Positions 8,690 through 20,422 of a stretch of DNA of 64,000 nt are shown here, piece by piece. The DNA lies in NCBI GenBank assembly GCA_037349315.1, contig JBAIAC010000057.1, positions 15,159,501 through 15,223,500 of the forward strand. Direction: 5' to 3'. Below the pieces are notes generated by a model. That model searched no databases, was not told the origin of the DNA, and saw nothing but the letters and a program-made list of their open reading frames with translations. Each line of letters opens with the position of its first letter. Position 1 is the stretch's first letter. This DNA comes from Chelydra serpentina (taxonomy: Eukaryota > Chordata > Testudines > Chelydridae). The translations under genes were made by a program, and so were the position numbers.

Positions 8690-11600
8690 CTGCTTCCCGG
8701 CCTTCCCTCCACTGCCAGCTCCCATGCTGCTCCCCGGCCATCCCTCCACTGCCAGCTCCCAGGCTGCTCCCCGGCCATCCCTCCACAGCCAGCTCCCGGG
8801 CTGCTGCCCGGCCATCCCTCCACAGCCAGCTCCCGGGCTGCTGCCCGGCCATCCCTCCACAGCCAGCTCCCGGGCTGCTCCCCGGCCATCCCTCCACTGC
8901 CAGCTCCCGGGTTGCTTCCCGGCCATCTCTCCACTGCCAGCTCCCATGCTGCTCCCCGGCCATCCTCCACTGCCAACTCCCATGCTGCTGCCCGGCCATC
9001 CCTCCACTGCCAGCTCCCAGGCTGCTGCCCGGCCATCCCTCCGCTGCCAGCTCCCAGGCTGCTCCCCGGCCATCCCTCCACTGCCAGCTCCCGGGCTGCT
9101 CCCCGGCCATCCCTCCACTGCCAGCTCCCGGGCTGCTCCCCGGCCATCCCTCCACTGCCAGCTCCCGGGCTGCTGCCCGGCCATCCCTCCGCTGCCAGCT
9201 CCCAGGCTGCTGCCCGGCCATCCCTCCGCTGCCAGCTCCCAGGCTGCTGCCCGGCCATCCCTCCGCTGCCAGCTCCCGGGCTGCTGCCCGGCCATCCCTC
9301 CGCTGCCAGCTCCCAGGCTGCTCCCCGGCCATCCCTCCACTGCCAGCTCCCGGGCTGCTGCCCGGCCATCCCTCCACTGCCAGCTCCCAGGCTGCTCCCC
9401 GGCCATCCCTCCACAGCCAGCTCCCGGGCTGCTGCCCGGCCATCCCTCCGCTGCCAGCTCCCAGGCTGCTCCCCGGCCTTCCCTCCACTGCCAGCTCCCG
9501 GGCTGCTCCCCGGCCATCCCTCCACTGCCAGCTCCCAGGCTGCTCCCCGGCCATCCCTCCACTGCCAGCTCCCGGGCTGCTCCCCGGCCATCCCTCCACT
9601 GCCAGCTCCCGGGCTGCTGCCCGGCCATCCCTCCACTGCCAGCTCCCGGGCTGCTCCCCGGCCATCCCTCCACTGCCAGCTCCCGGGCTGCTGCCCGGCC
9701 ATCCCTCCACTGCCAGCTCCCGGGCTGCTCCCCGGCCATCCCTCCACTGCCAGCTCCCGGGCTGCTCCCCGGCCATCCCTCCGCTGCCAGCTCCCAGGCT
9801 GCTCCCCGGCCATCCCTCCGCTGCCAGCTCCCGGGCTGCTCCCCGGCCATCCCTCCACTGCCAGCTCCCAGGCTGCTGCCCGGCCATCCCTCCACTGCCA
9901 GCTCCCGGGCGGCTCCCCGGCCATCCCTCCACTGCCAGCTCCCGGGCTACTGCCCGGCCATCCCTCCACTGCCAGCTCCCGGGCTGCTGCCCGGCCATCC
10001 CTCCGCTGCCAGCTCCCGGGCTGCTCCCCGGCCATCCCTCCACTGCCAGCTCCCGGGCTGCTCCCCGGCCTTCCCTCCGCTGCCAGCTCCCGGGCTGCTG
10101 CCCGGCCTTCCCTCCACTGCCAGCTCCCGGGCTGCTCCCCGGCCTTCCCTCCGCTGCCAGCTCCCGGGCTGCTGCCCGGCCATCCCTCCACTGCCAGCTC
10201 CCGGGCTGCTGCCCGGCCATCCCTCCACTGCCAGCTCCCAGGCTGCTCCCCGGCCATCCCTCCACTGCCAGCTCCCGGGCTGCTCCTCGGCCATCCCTCC
10301 GCTGCCAGCTCCCACGCTGCTCCCCGGCCATCCCTCCACTGCCAGCTCCCAGGCTGCTCCTCGGCCATCCCTCCGCTGCCAGCTCCCACGCTGCTCCCCG
10401 GCCATCCCTCCACAGCCAGCTCCCACGCTGCTGCCCGGCCATCCCTCCACTGCCAGCTCCCGGGCTGCTGCCCGGCTATCCCTCCACTGCCAGCTCCCAC
10501 GCTGCTGCCCGGCCATCCCTCCGCTGCCAGCTCCCAGGCTGCTGCCCGGCCATCCCTCCACTGCCAGCTCCCGGGCTGCTGCCCGGCCATCCCTCCGCTG
10601 CCAGCTCCCGGGCTGCTCCCCGGCCATCCCTCCACTGCCAGCTCCCGGGCTGCTGCCCGGCCATCCCTCCGCTGCCAGCTCCCGGGCTGCTCCCCGGCCA
10701 TCCCTCCACTGCCAGCTCCCGGGCTGCTCCCCGGCCATCCCTCCGCTGCCAGCTCCCGGGCTGCTCCCCGGCCATCCCTCCACTGCCAGCTCCCGGGCTG
10801 CTCCCCGGCCATCCCTCCACTGCCAGCTCCCAGGCTGCTCCCCGGCCATCCCTCCGCTGCCAGCTCCCCGGCTGCTGCCCGGCCATCCCTCCGCTGCCAG
10901 CTCCCAGGCTGCTCCCCGGCCATCCCTCCACTGCCAGCTCCCGGGCTGCTCCCCGGCCATCCCTCCGCTGCCAGCTCCCAGGCTGCTGCCCGGCCATCCC
11001 TCCGCTGCCAGCTCCCGGGCTGCTGCCCGGCCATCCCTCCACTGCCAGCTCCCAGGCTGCTCCCCGGCCTTCCCTCCACTGCCAGCTCCCGGGCTGCTCC
11101 CCGGCCATCCCTCCACTGCCAGCTCCCGGGCTGCTGCCCGGCCATCCCTCCACTGCCAGCTCCCGGGCTGCTCCCCGGCCATCCCTCCACTGCCAGCTCC
11201 CGGGCTGCTGCCCGGCCATCCCTCCACTGCCAGCTCCCGGGCTGCTCCCCGGCCATCCCTCCACTGCCAGCTCCCGGGCTGCTCCCCGGCCATCCCTCCA
11301 CTGCCAGCTCCCAGGCTGCTCCCCGGCCATCCCTCCGCTGCCAGCTCCCGGGCTGCTCCCCGGCCATCCCTCCACTGCCAGCTCCCGGGCTACTGCCCGG
11401 CCATCCCTCCACTGCCAGCTCCCAGGCTGCTGCCCGGCCATCCCTCCACTGCCAGCTCCCGGGCTGCTGCCCGGCCATCCCTCCACTGCCAGCTCCCGGG
11501 CTGCTGCCCGGCCATCCCTCCACAGCCAGCTCCCAGGCTGCTGCCCGGCCATCCCTCCACAGCCAGCTCCCGGGCTGCTTCCCGGCCATCCCTCCACTGC

Positions 11601-14600
11601 CAGCTCCCAGGCTGCTCCCCGGCCATCCCTCCGCTGCCAGCTCCCCGGCTGCTGCCCGGCCATCCCTCCGCTGCCAGCTCCCAGGCTGCTCCCCGGCCAT
11701 CCCTCCGCTGCCAGCTCCCGGGCTGCTCCCCGGCCATCCCTCCACTGCCAGCTCCCGGGCTGCTGCCCGGCCATCCCTCCGCTGCCAGCTCCCAGGCTGC
11801 TCCCCGGCCATCCCTCCGCTGCCAGCTCCCGGGCTGCTCCCCGGCCATCCCTCCGCTGCCAGCTCCCGGGCTGCTGCCCGGCCTTCCCTCCGCTGCCAGC
11901 TCCCGGGCTGCTCCCCGGCCATCCCTCCACTGCCAGCTCCCGGGCTGCTGCCCGGCCTTCCCTCCGCTGCCAGCTCCCGGGCTGCTGCCCGGCCATCCTT
12001 CCACTACCAGCTCCCGGGCTGCTGCCCGGCCATCCTTCCACTGCCAGCTCCCGGGCTGCTCCCCGGCCATCCCTCCACTGCCAGCTCCCAGGCTGCTCCC
12101 CGGCCTTCCCTCCGCTGCCAGCTCCCGGGCTGCTGCCCGGCCATCCCTCCGCTGCCAGCTCCCGGGCTGCTCCCCGGCCATCCCTCCACAGCCAGCTCCC
12201 AGGCTGCTCCCCGGCCATCCCTCCACAGCCAGCTCCCGGGCTGCTCCCCGGCCATCCCTCCACTGCCAGCTCCCGGGCTGCTGCCCGGCCATCCCTCCGC
12301 TGCCAGCTCCCCGGCTGCTCCCCGGCCATCCCTCCGCTGCCAGCTCCCCGGCTGCTGCCCGGCCATCCCTCCGCTGCCAGCTCCCGGGCTGCTCCCCGGC
12401 CTTCCCTCCGCTGCCAGCTCCCGGGCTGCTGCCCGGCCATCCCTCCGCTGCCAGCTCCCAGGCTGCTCCCCGGCCATCCCTCCACTGCCAGCTCCCGGGC
12501 TGCTCCCCGGCCATCCCTCCACTGCCAGCTCCCAGGCTGCTCCCCGGCCATCCCTCCACTGCCAGCTCCCGGGCTGCTGCCCGGCCTTCCCTCCGCTGCC
12601 AGCTCCCGGGCTGCTGCCCGGCCATCCCTCCACTGCCAGCTCCCAGGCTGCTCCCCGGCCATCCCTCCACTGCCAGCTCCCGGGCTGCTCCCCGGCCATC
12701 CCTCCGCTGCCAGCTCCCAGGCTGCTGCCCGGCCTTCACTCCGCTGCCAGCTCCCAGGCTGCTCCCCGGCCATCCCTCCACTGCCAGCTCCCGGGCTGCT
12801 GCCCGGCCTTCCCTCCGCTGCCAGCTCCCGGGCTGCTGCCCGGCCATCCCTCCACTGCCAGCTCCCGGGCTGCTCCCCGGCCATCCCTCCACTGCCAGCT
12901 CCCGGGCTGCTGCCCGGCCATCCCTCCACTGCCAGCTCCCGGGCTGCTGCCCGGCCATCCCTCCACTGCCAGCTCCCGGGCTGCTCCCCGGCCATCCCTC
13001 CGCTGCCAGCTCCCGGGCTGCTGCCCGGCCATCCCTCCGCTGCCAGCTCCCAGGCTGCTGCCCGGCCATCCCTCCGCTGCCAGCTCCCGGGCGGCTCCCC
13101 GGCCATCCCTCCACTGCCAGCTCCCGGGCTGCTCCCCGGCCATCCCTCCACTGCCAGCTCCCGGGCTGCTCCCCGGCCATCCCTCCACTGCCAGCTCCCG
13201 GGCTGCTCCCCGGCCATCCCTCCACTGCCAGCTCCCGGGCTGCTCCCCGGACATCCCTCCACAGCCAGCTCCTGGGCTGCTCCCCGGCCATCCCTCCACT
13301 GCCAGCTCCTGGGCTGCTCCCCGGCCATCCCTCCACAGCCAGCTCCTGGGCTGCTCCCCGGCCATCCCTCCACTGCCAGCTCCCGGGCTGCTGCCCGGCC
13401 ATACCTCCACTGCCAGCTCCCGGGCTGCTTCCCGGCCTTCCCTCCGCTGCTAGCTCCCAGGCTGCTCCCCGGCCATCCCTCCACAGCCAGCTCCTGGGCT
13501 GCTGCCCGGCCATCCCTCCGCTGCCAGCTCCTGGGCTGCTCCCCGGCCATCCTTCCACTGCCAGCTCCCAGGCTGCTCCCCGGCCTTCCCTCCGCTGCCA
13601 GCTCCCAGGCTGCTCCCCGGCCATCCCTCCACTGCCAGCTCCCGGGCTGCTCCCCGGCCATCCCTCCACTGCCAGCTCCCGGGCTGCTGCCCGGCCATCC
13701 CTCCACTGCCAGCTCCCACGCTGCTCCCCGGCCATCCCTCCGCTGCCAGCTCCCGGGCTGCTGCCCGGCCTTCCCTCCGCTGCCAGCTCCCGGGCTGCTC
13801 CCCGGCCATCCCTCCGCTGCCAGCTCCCGGGCTGCTCCCCGGCCTTCCCTCCGCTGCCAGCTCCCAGGCTGCTGCCCGGCCTTCCCTCCACTGCCAGCTC
13901 CCGGGCTGCTGCCCGGCCATCCCTCCACTGCCAGCTCCCACGCTGCTCCCCGGCCTTCCCTCCACTGCCAGCTCCCGGGCTGCTGCCCGGCCATCCCTCC
14001 ACTGCCAGCTCCCAGGCTGCTCCCCGGCCATCCCTCCACTGCCAGCTCCCAGGCTGCTCCCCGGCCATCCCTCCGCTGCCAGCTCCCGGGCTGCTGCCCG
14101 GCCTTCCCTCCGCTGCCAGCTCCCGGGCTGCTCCCCGGCCATCCCTCCACTGCCAGCTCCCCGGCTGCTCCCCGGCCATCCCTCCACTGCCAGCTCCCGG
14201 GCTGCTGCCCGGCCATCCCTCCACTGCCAGCTCCCGGGCTGCTCCCCGGCCATCCCTCCACTGCCAGCTCCCGGGCTGCTGCCCGGCCATCCCTCCACTG
14301 CCAGCTCCCAGGCTGCTGCCCGGCCATCCCTCCACTGCCAGCTCCCGGGCTGCTGCCCGGCCATCCCTCCACTGCCAGCTCCCAGGCTGCTCCCCGGCCA
14401 TCCCTCCGCTGCCAGCTCCCAGGCTGCTCCCCGGCCATCCCTCCACTGCCAGCTCCCGGGCTGCTCCCCGGCCTTCCCTCCGCTGCCAGCTCCCGGGCTG
14501 CTGCCCGGCCATCCCTCCGCTGCCAGCTCCCGGGCTGCTCCCCGGCCATCCCTCCGCTGCCAGCTCCCGGGCTGCTCCCCGGCCATCCCTCCGCTGCCAG

Positions 14601-16128
14601 CTCCCGGGCTGCTCCCCGGCCATCCCTCCACTGCCAGCTCCCAGGCTGCTGCCCGGCCATCCCTCCGCTGCCAGCTCCCAGGCTGCTGCCCGGCCATCCC
14701 TCCACTGCCAGCTCCCAGGCTGCTCCCTGGCCTTCCCTCCACTGCCAGCTCCCAGGCTGCTGCCCGGCCATCCCTCCACTGCCAGCTCCCGGGCTGCTGC
14801 CCGGCCTTCCCTCCGCTGCCAGCTCCCAGGCTGCTGCCCGGCCATCCCTCCACTGCCAGCTCCCGGGCTGCTCCCCGGCCATCCCTCCACTGCCAGCTCC
14901 CGGGCTGCTCCCCGGCCATCCCTCCACTGCCAGCTCCCGGGCTGCTCCCCGGCCTTCCCTCCGCTGCCAGCTCCCGGGCTGCTGCCCGGCCATCCCTCCG
15001 CTGCCAGCTCCCGGGCTGCTCCCCGGCCATCCCTCCACTGCCAGCTCCCGGGCTGCTCCCCGGCCATCCCTCCACTGCCAGCTCCCGGGCTGCTCCCCAG
15101 CCATCCCTCCACAGCCAGCTCCCGGGCTGCTCCCCGGCCATCCCTCCACTGCCAGCTCCCGGGCTGCTCCCCGGCCATCCCTCCACTGCCAGCTCCCGGG
15201 CTGCTCCCCAGCCATCCCTCCACTGCCAGCTCCCAGGCTGCTCCCCGGCCTTCCCTCCGCTGCCAGCTCCCGGGCTGCTGCCCGGCCATCCCTCCGCTGC
15301 CAGCTCCCGGGCTGCTGCCCGGCCATCCCTCCGCTGCCAGCTCCCGGGCTGCTGCCCGGCCATCCCTCCGCTGCCAGCTCCCGGGCTGCTCCCCAGCCAT
15401 CCCTCCACTGCCAGCTCCCAGGCTGCTCCCCGGCCATCCCTCCGCTGCCAGCTCCCGGGCTGCTCCCCGGCCATCCCTCCACTGCCAGCTCCCGGGCTGC
15501 TCCCCGGCCATCCCTCCACTGCCAGCTCCCGGGCTGCTCCCCGGCCATCCCTCCACTGCCAGCTCCCGGGCTGCTCCCCGGCCATCCCTCCACTGCCAGC
15601 TCCCAGGCTGCTGCCCGGCCATCCCTCCACTGCCAGCTCCCGGGCTGCTGCCCGGCCATCCCTCCGCTGCCAGCTCCCAGGCTGCTCCCCGGCCTTCCCT
15701 CCACTGCCAGCTCCCGGGCTGCTCCCCGGCCATCCCTCCGCTGCCAGCTCCCGGGCTGCTGCCCGGCCATCCCTCCACTGCCAGCTCCCGGGCTGCTCCC
15801 CGGCCATCCCTCCGCTGCCAGCTCCCACGCTGCTCCCCGGCCATCCCTCCACTGCCAGCTCCCGGGCAGCTCCCCGGCCATCCCTCCACTGCCAGCTCCC
15901 AGGCTGCTCCCCGGCCATCCCTCCACTGCCAGCTCCTGGGCTGCTGCCCGGCCATCCCTCCACTGCCAGCTCCCGGGCTGCTGCCCAGCCATCCCTCCGC
16001 TGCCAGCTCCCACGCTGCTCCCCGGCCATCCCTCCGCTGCCAGCTCCCGGGCTGCTGCCCGGCCATCCCTCCGCTGCCAGCTCCCGGGCTGCTCCCCGGC
16101 CATCCCTCCGCTGCCAGCTCCCGGGCTG
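8690..16128 (+). repeat. Giant 37-bp C-rich minisatellite/satellite array, about 201 units
   Basis: A representative unit is 9070-9106, with core TGCCAGCTCCCGGGCTG and a CCCCGG end. The period is 37 bp. The array spans about 7.44 kb without an intervening sequence, so it holds about 201 units. One unit near 8964 lacks one base. Units vary at a few fixed places: CACTG/CGCTG/CACAG, CCCGGG/CCCAGG/CCCACG/CCCCGG/CCTGGG, TGCCCGG/TCCCCGG and CCATCC/CCTTCC. The unit is about 76% G+C with 20 C to 8 G on this strand and keeps two or three CpGs, so CpG decay is low. The unit has no stop codon in any of the six frames and 37 is not a multiple of 3, so all six frames stay open for kilobases and give proline- or glycine-rich 37-residue repeats. 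That is arithmetic, not coding evidence. Confidence 0.97.
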
Positions 16129-16550
16129 GAACCCAGAGAAGACAGCGGGCCTGGGTTCCCCTACCAGCCACTGGGGATGTGGCACCATTTAGGTGCAGTC
16201 AATTGGAAGATTGCCTGGCATGGTTGGTAGAGAGGGACTTTGGTACACAACCCACCCCCCTCCCCCGCACCCTCTGGAAGGGGAAAAGTACAGTGACCTG
16301 GCTGAACGGTCAAGACACAAAGAGGGAGCTGTGGAGTCCCAAGAGAGATGGAGTGAGCATCCGCAGGAAGGGGTGTCAGACTGGCAGAGTTAATCCCCAG
16401 CCACAGCTGCAAGGAGGCACTCCAGTGGTGAGTACAGCACGCAGTGACAATGTGTGTGTTTTTAAAGGGAATTTTGTGTTGGAGAAAGGTGCCAGATGAA
16501 GAGCTCTGAACTCCACAGTCTTCGATCATACAAAGAGTTGTAGCATTGTA
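16129..16550. other. Right flank of the array, no gene seen
   Basis: Unique-looking sequence. A 9-bp inverted repeat, GGAACCCAG at 16128-16136 and CTGGGTTCC at 16151-16159, sits at the array edge. Confidence 0.5.
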
Positions 16551-16600
16551 TGTCCCTCCCCTCTCCCTCCCCCTTCCCCCTCCCCCTCTCCCCCTGTTAT
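16551..16600. repeat. Pyrimidine tract (CT/CCCT-rich)
   Basis: About 50 bp of almost pure C and T with CCCTCCCC and CCCCCTCTCC blocks. It is a simple-sequence tract able to form triplex or non-B DNA on mirror-symmetric parts. Confidence 0.85.
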
Positions 16601-17635
16601 CCTGCCAATGCATCTCAAACCTGGCCTGGAAGCACCTAGTGGAGATGACATCATTCATATTTCATAGCCATTCGATTCCTGGCCTCCCTGCTGAGTCTGC
16701 CATTTAGCTCCAGTGGGGGCTGGCTAGGTGCTGTTGACATCTGTCCATTAACAATTGGAGCAAAACCTATCTAACGAAAGATGCTGCAAAGCTTTCAGAT
16801 GGGAACAACTTTCAGCCGCTGGCAGACAGGGGTGGATTTGAACTGGGAGTCTGGCAATGAGGCATTCTCTGGCAAACTGCCCATCCCCTGAGTCATATCT
16901 AGGGCTTAAGTGAAGTATGAGTCGGGCCTAGGCCTTGTGTGGGCCCTCTGCACCAGGATGGATTTCACCCTTACAAAGTGCTGGCTCGGCCTGCTATGGC
17001 TAGGCTGTTACTGAAGTCCTTCCCCTGGCTTGTGGGCTGCCCTCTGAATGCATTGCTGAACGCCAGCGCACACCTCATCAGATGGACAGTTCCTCGTATT
17101 CACTGTGCTCTGCAGTGTTTCCAGACCCAAGAAGGTACATCAGATAACCAAACTGGCCGATATTTGGAGTCATTTCTTTGCGGGTTGGGTGGGAGTCACT
17201 AAGCCTAGATTCCTTATCAGAAGCACTTGGGCTCTGAAACATAATCCACATTCTGACGCATGCCTTTTAGCTTCAGATTTAAGACACCATTCCTAGGTGT
17301 GAACTGTTTGCATTTTGCAGGCACTCCTCTGGTGAATGTCTATTGCACAGGGCTTTGCAAAGCAATCCATGCAACCCTGACACCTGCCATTGGAATTAGG
17401 CTAGGTGTCTGCAAGGATTAGGAGCAAGGGGTGATTTTTCCTTTTCCATAGGAGACAGAACATTCCCAATGAAACAAATATTAACCAAGGCATATCTTGG
17501 CATGGAGTTTGTGATTGGTTTTGTTAATTGTTGGGCCAAATCCTTAATCAGTTCTTACTTGTTTTATATGCAGTCCTTAGTCAAGCTAATTCCCACAGGG
17601 AAGAGTAGGCCAAGGGTTAAAACTAATAAAGATGA
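16601..17635. other. No gene seen
   Basis: No exon, RNA gene or clear repeat. The longest frame is 87 codons, with no recognisable domain. Confidence 0.5.
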
Positions 17636-17657
17636 TGATTTATTTGTATTGCAGTAG

Positions 17658-18020
17658 TGCCTAGAGGCCTTAGCCGTACTGTGCTAGGCGCTGTACAAAT
17701 ATGTATCAGAGACAACATCAGTGTAAGCGACAACAGATTGAATACAACAAACTAATGGGGAAGTACAAGGAATCAAGAGAGGGTTGTGATTTAGCATGAG
17801 AAGCAGCAGGGTTTATTGTCTTGCTAAGGAATTCTGTATATTCTGATATTTGTTGAACAAGAGGCAGGTCACAAGGGAGGAGTAAGGAGTACAGGGGTGG
17901 AGGTCAGAGGACAGAAGGGTCATTTTGAGGAGGGATGTGAAGGAGGAGAATGAGGGTCGTAAAGATACACTTCTAGGGCTAATATAAAGTCAATATAGGG
18001 GTCAGAACCAACTTCCCCCA
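17658..18020. repeat. 363-bp direct tandem duplication, copy 1
   Basis: It starts at TGCCTAGAGGCCTTAGCCG and ends at ACTTCCCCCA. Reading along both copies, I see no difference from 18021-18383. The first 45 bp are part of a dispersed SINE 3' module in reverse (CCTAGAGGCC, GTGCTAGGCGCTGTACAAAT). Confidence 0.92.
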
Positions 18021-18383
18021 TGCCTAGAGGCCTTAGCCGTACTGTGCTAGGCGCTGTACAAATATGTATCAGAGACAACATCAGTGTAAGCGACAACAGA
18101 TTGAATACAACAAACTAATGGGGAAGTACAAGGAATCAAGAGAGGGTTGTGATTTAGCATGAGAAGCAGCAGGGTTTATTGTCTTGCTAAGGAATTCTGT
18201 ATATTCTGATATTTGTTGAACAAGAGGCAGGTCACAAGGGAGGAGTAAGGAGTACAGGGGTGGAGGTCAGAGGACAGAAGGGTCATTTTGAGGAGGGATG
18301 TGAAGGAGGAGAATGAGGGTCGTAAAGATACACTTCTAGGGCTAATATAAAGTCAATATAGGGGTCAGAACCAACTTCCCCCA
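18021..18383. repeat. 363-bp direct tandem duplication, copy 2
   Basis: It is directly adjacent to copy 1, with the same start TGCCTAGAGGCCTTAGCCG and the same end ACTTCCCCCA. The sequence appears identical to copy 1, so the duplication is either very recent or an assembly artefact. Confidence 0.92.
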
Positions 18384-18409
18384 TAAGTCTAGTAAGCACT
18401 GCAAGGGCA

Positions 18410-18571
18410 CAGTGGTTCTCCACCTTCTCTGTGCTGGGATCCCCTCCCATCTAGCCAAGACCGAGTGAGGATCTCTGTCTGATTTAGTAGTATAGGAAGG
18501 GCAGTGTGCCTGTGACCCCCTGACTGCTCTTCATGCCGCCATGGGTTGTGACCCCCAGGCTGAGAACCCTG
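18410..18571. mobile_element. hAT-type miniature element, CAGTGGTTCTC ends
   Basis: The left end is CAGTGGTTCTCCACCTT and the right end CCAGGCTGAGAACCCTG, inverted repeats of the Charlie-like hAT type. The interior (CCCATCTAGCC, GATTTAGTAGTAT, GACCCCCTGA) matches 656-824. No convincing target duplication was found. Confidence 0.75.
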
Positions 18572-18669
18572 GTAGTAGCACTCTCCAGGGCATGTTCTCA
18601 GGTACATTCTGTATCACAGGACAGCGCTCACCCTGCAGTGCATTATTGCTTTTGTACGGTTCTTCTCCC

Positions 18670-18890
18670 CCATCTGAAAATCGTTGCCCTTATACACAGG
18701 TCTATTGCAAAAGAGAATGTGACAGGCCTATAGGTAATGAGGGCTCCATTTCAAAGAGGGGCACTCGAAGGAACATGGGACTAAGTGACTTGCCCAGCCC
18801 TGCACAGTGAATAGTAGAGCCAGGACCCAAGTTCGGGAATCTGGCCAGTTCTAAGCCCTCTGACCAACACTCTGTCTTTAATAGGAACAA
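18670..18890 (-). repeat. Ancient MIR-like SINE relic
   Basis: AAGTGACTTGCCCAG followed by ACAGTGAATAGTAGAGCC and AGGACCCAAG is the reverse complement of the MIR-type core, with a decayed CATTTCAAAGAGGGG block before it. Confidence 0.55.
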
Positions 18891-19261
18891 GCAGTGATAA
18901 CGTGTCTCTTACTCAACATCACACCAGATCCCTGCTCAGCAATGTAGTGCAAGCCACTGAAATCTATCGTGTCAATATAACACAGCACACAGTAAATCCC
19001 ACAATTACGATATCCCTATTCTATCCATGGCACAGAACAGGCCAGCAATCCCAGCCCTTGCTAGGTAAGATAACTGGTTTTCCTTCTCCACGGAGACGGA
19101 GATCCTGTAAGAACCCAATCTATGGGCTATGGGTGTCAGTACTCAAACTTGTTTGTGTAAAGCCCCAGAAGCCCCAGGGAGCAGAAGTGAAACCGCAATT
19201 AGAAATCACAATGGCATGCTCTGATATTGTGTCTAGCATAACGGCATGTTGATCTATGTTA
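18891..19261. other. No gene seen
   Basis: A frame of 116 codons (18902-19252) has no recognisable domain or exon signals. Confidence 0.45.
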
Positions 19262-19278
19262 ACCCCCCCCCCCCCCCC
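19262..19278. repeat. Poly-C run (about 17 C)
   Basis: An uninterrupted C homopolymer follows GTTAA and is followed by GACG. It is polymorphism- and error-prone. Confidence 0.9.
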
Positions 19279-19920
19279 GACGTGCACTGGCAACCTCCCG
19301 TTGCCTCAGGCAGCCGGAGGCACCCTCCAGCTCTTGTTGATCCAGCACCTGTAACTGAAACTGCCTCTGCTTGCTAAGGAAGACTTTGTTGACAAGGAAG
19401 CCAACCCAACAGCCCGGCCTTTTTCTTCAAAGTGCCTCAATTCCCGGCAGGCCCAGTCCGACATTTGGAAAGGTCAGGAGCAGCTTAGCAAACCGAAGTA
19501 TCACTCAGAGAACACAGGAAGAGAAAGCAAATCTCTCTGGAATTTCTAGTTGCTGCACATAACGGTGGCGCTGACGTCTGGCTTGGCTGGGGGAGGCGGA
19601 TGGGAGGAAGGCGGCTCAGGTGAAATTCCACCATGCTGTGGGGAAGTGCCTCGCACTCCCTACTTGGAGATGTTACCTGAGCTGAGTGGTGGCACCAGCA
19701 TGGCCATTAGATAAAGCTTCTATTTTTCCTTTCCTTCTCCACACCAGCCAGATCCTTTGGCGCAGGTCTCTTATCTTTAGGAGCATAATGCCATTGCTAT
19801 AGGGCTTCCCCATTGCTGGCACCAATCCAGATATCTCAGTGACTACATGTTATTTTCAGAAACCTCAACTAATCTTCCTTTCTGTTTCCCTCTTCATGGA
19901 CCTCTGCGTCTCATTTTTCT
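19279..19920. other. No gene seen
   Basis: Mixed sequence without a recognised repeat or exon. Confidence 0.5.
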
Positions 19921-19924
19921 TAAT

Positions 19925-20055
19925 GGTGGGCGCTGTGGTCCAGTGAGTAGAGTGCCCCACTAATCATTAGGGGACTTGCTGTGTTATCTGGGGAAGGTCA
20001 ATCCTCAATCTGTGCCCCCCGATTCCCCATCGGTGAATGGGAATGTATATTGTAT
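19925..20055 (+). repeat. MIR-like SINE relic
   Basis: GGTCCAGTGAGTAGAGTGCC, GGGGAAGGTCAATCC and GATTCCCCATCGGTGAATGG keep the order of the MIR core and tail in a decayed form. Confidence 0.5.
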
Positions 20056-20422
20056 TTTTAGAGTCCTATGAATTCTGCCTGTCTTCAGAGGCAGCAGCCA
20101 TATTGTTCTCAGAGCTGAAGCAGCCTGTCACAGAGGAGTTGCATGCACTGTGCTCTCTCCAAGAGACTTTACTTTTGTTCGTTCTTGTTTTGCTTTTTTT
20201 CTTATTTGAAAATAGGAGTCGTTCAAACTGAAAGGAGATGGTGGCTCTGTGTGCACAGACAGTGATGACAACTCCCATTACTTCCTGCTTCTGCTGCTAT
20301 ACTGCAAAAATCACCATCCCAGGAAGTACCACCTCCAAAAGGCAGGATTACTGGGAACAGTTTCATGGGGCCAATGAATCAGCATCTCCCATATAGCACC
20401 ATCCATCGCTCTGGCCTCCAAG

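Noticed and set aside
8690..16128. CRISPR array
   Set aside because: The 37-bp units are head-to-tail copies with no unique spacers, and the genome is clearly a vertebrate one.
8690..16128. CTCF-site or PRDM9-hotspot motif array
   Set aside because: The unit has partial similarity to both motifs, but each has at least one or two mismatches at key positions. PRDM9 motifs also differ between species, so no claim can be made by eye.
8203..16499. Giant proline-rich or glycine-rich proteins (up to 2675 codons) on both strands
   Set aside because: They exist in all six frames because the 37-bp unit has no stop codon and its length is not a multiple of three. No domain, start context or splice structure supports any of them.
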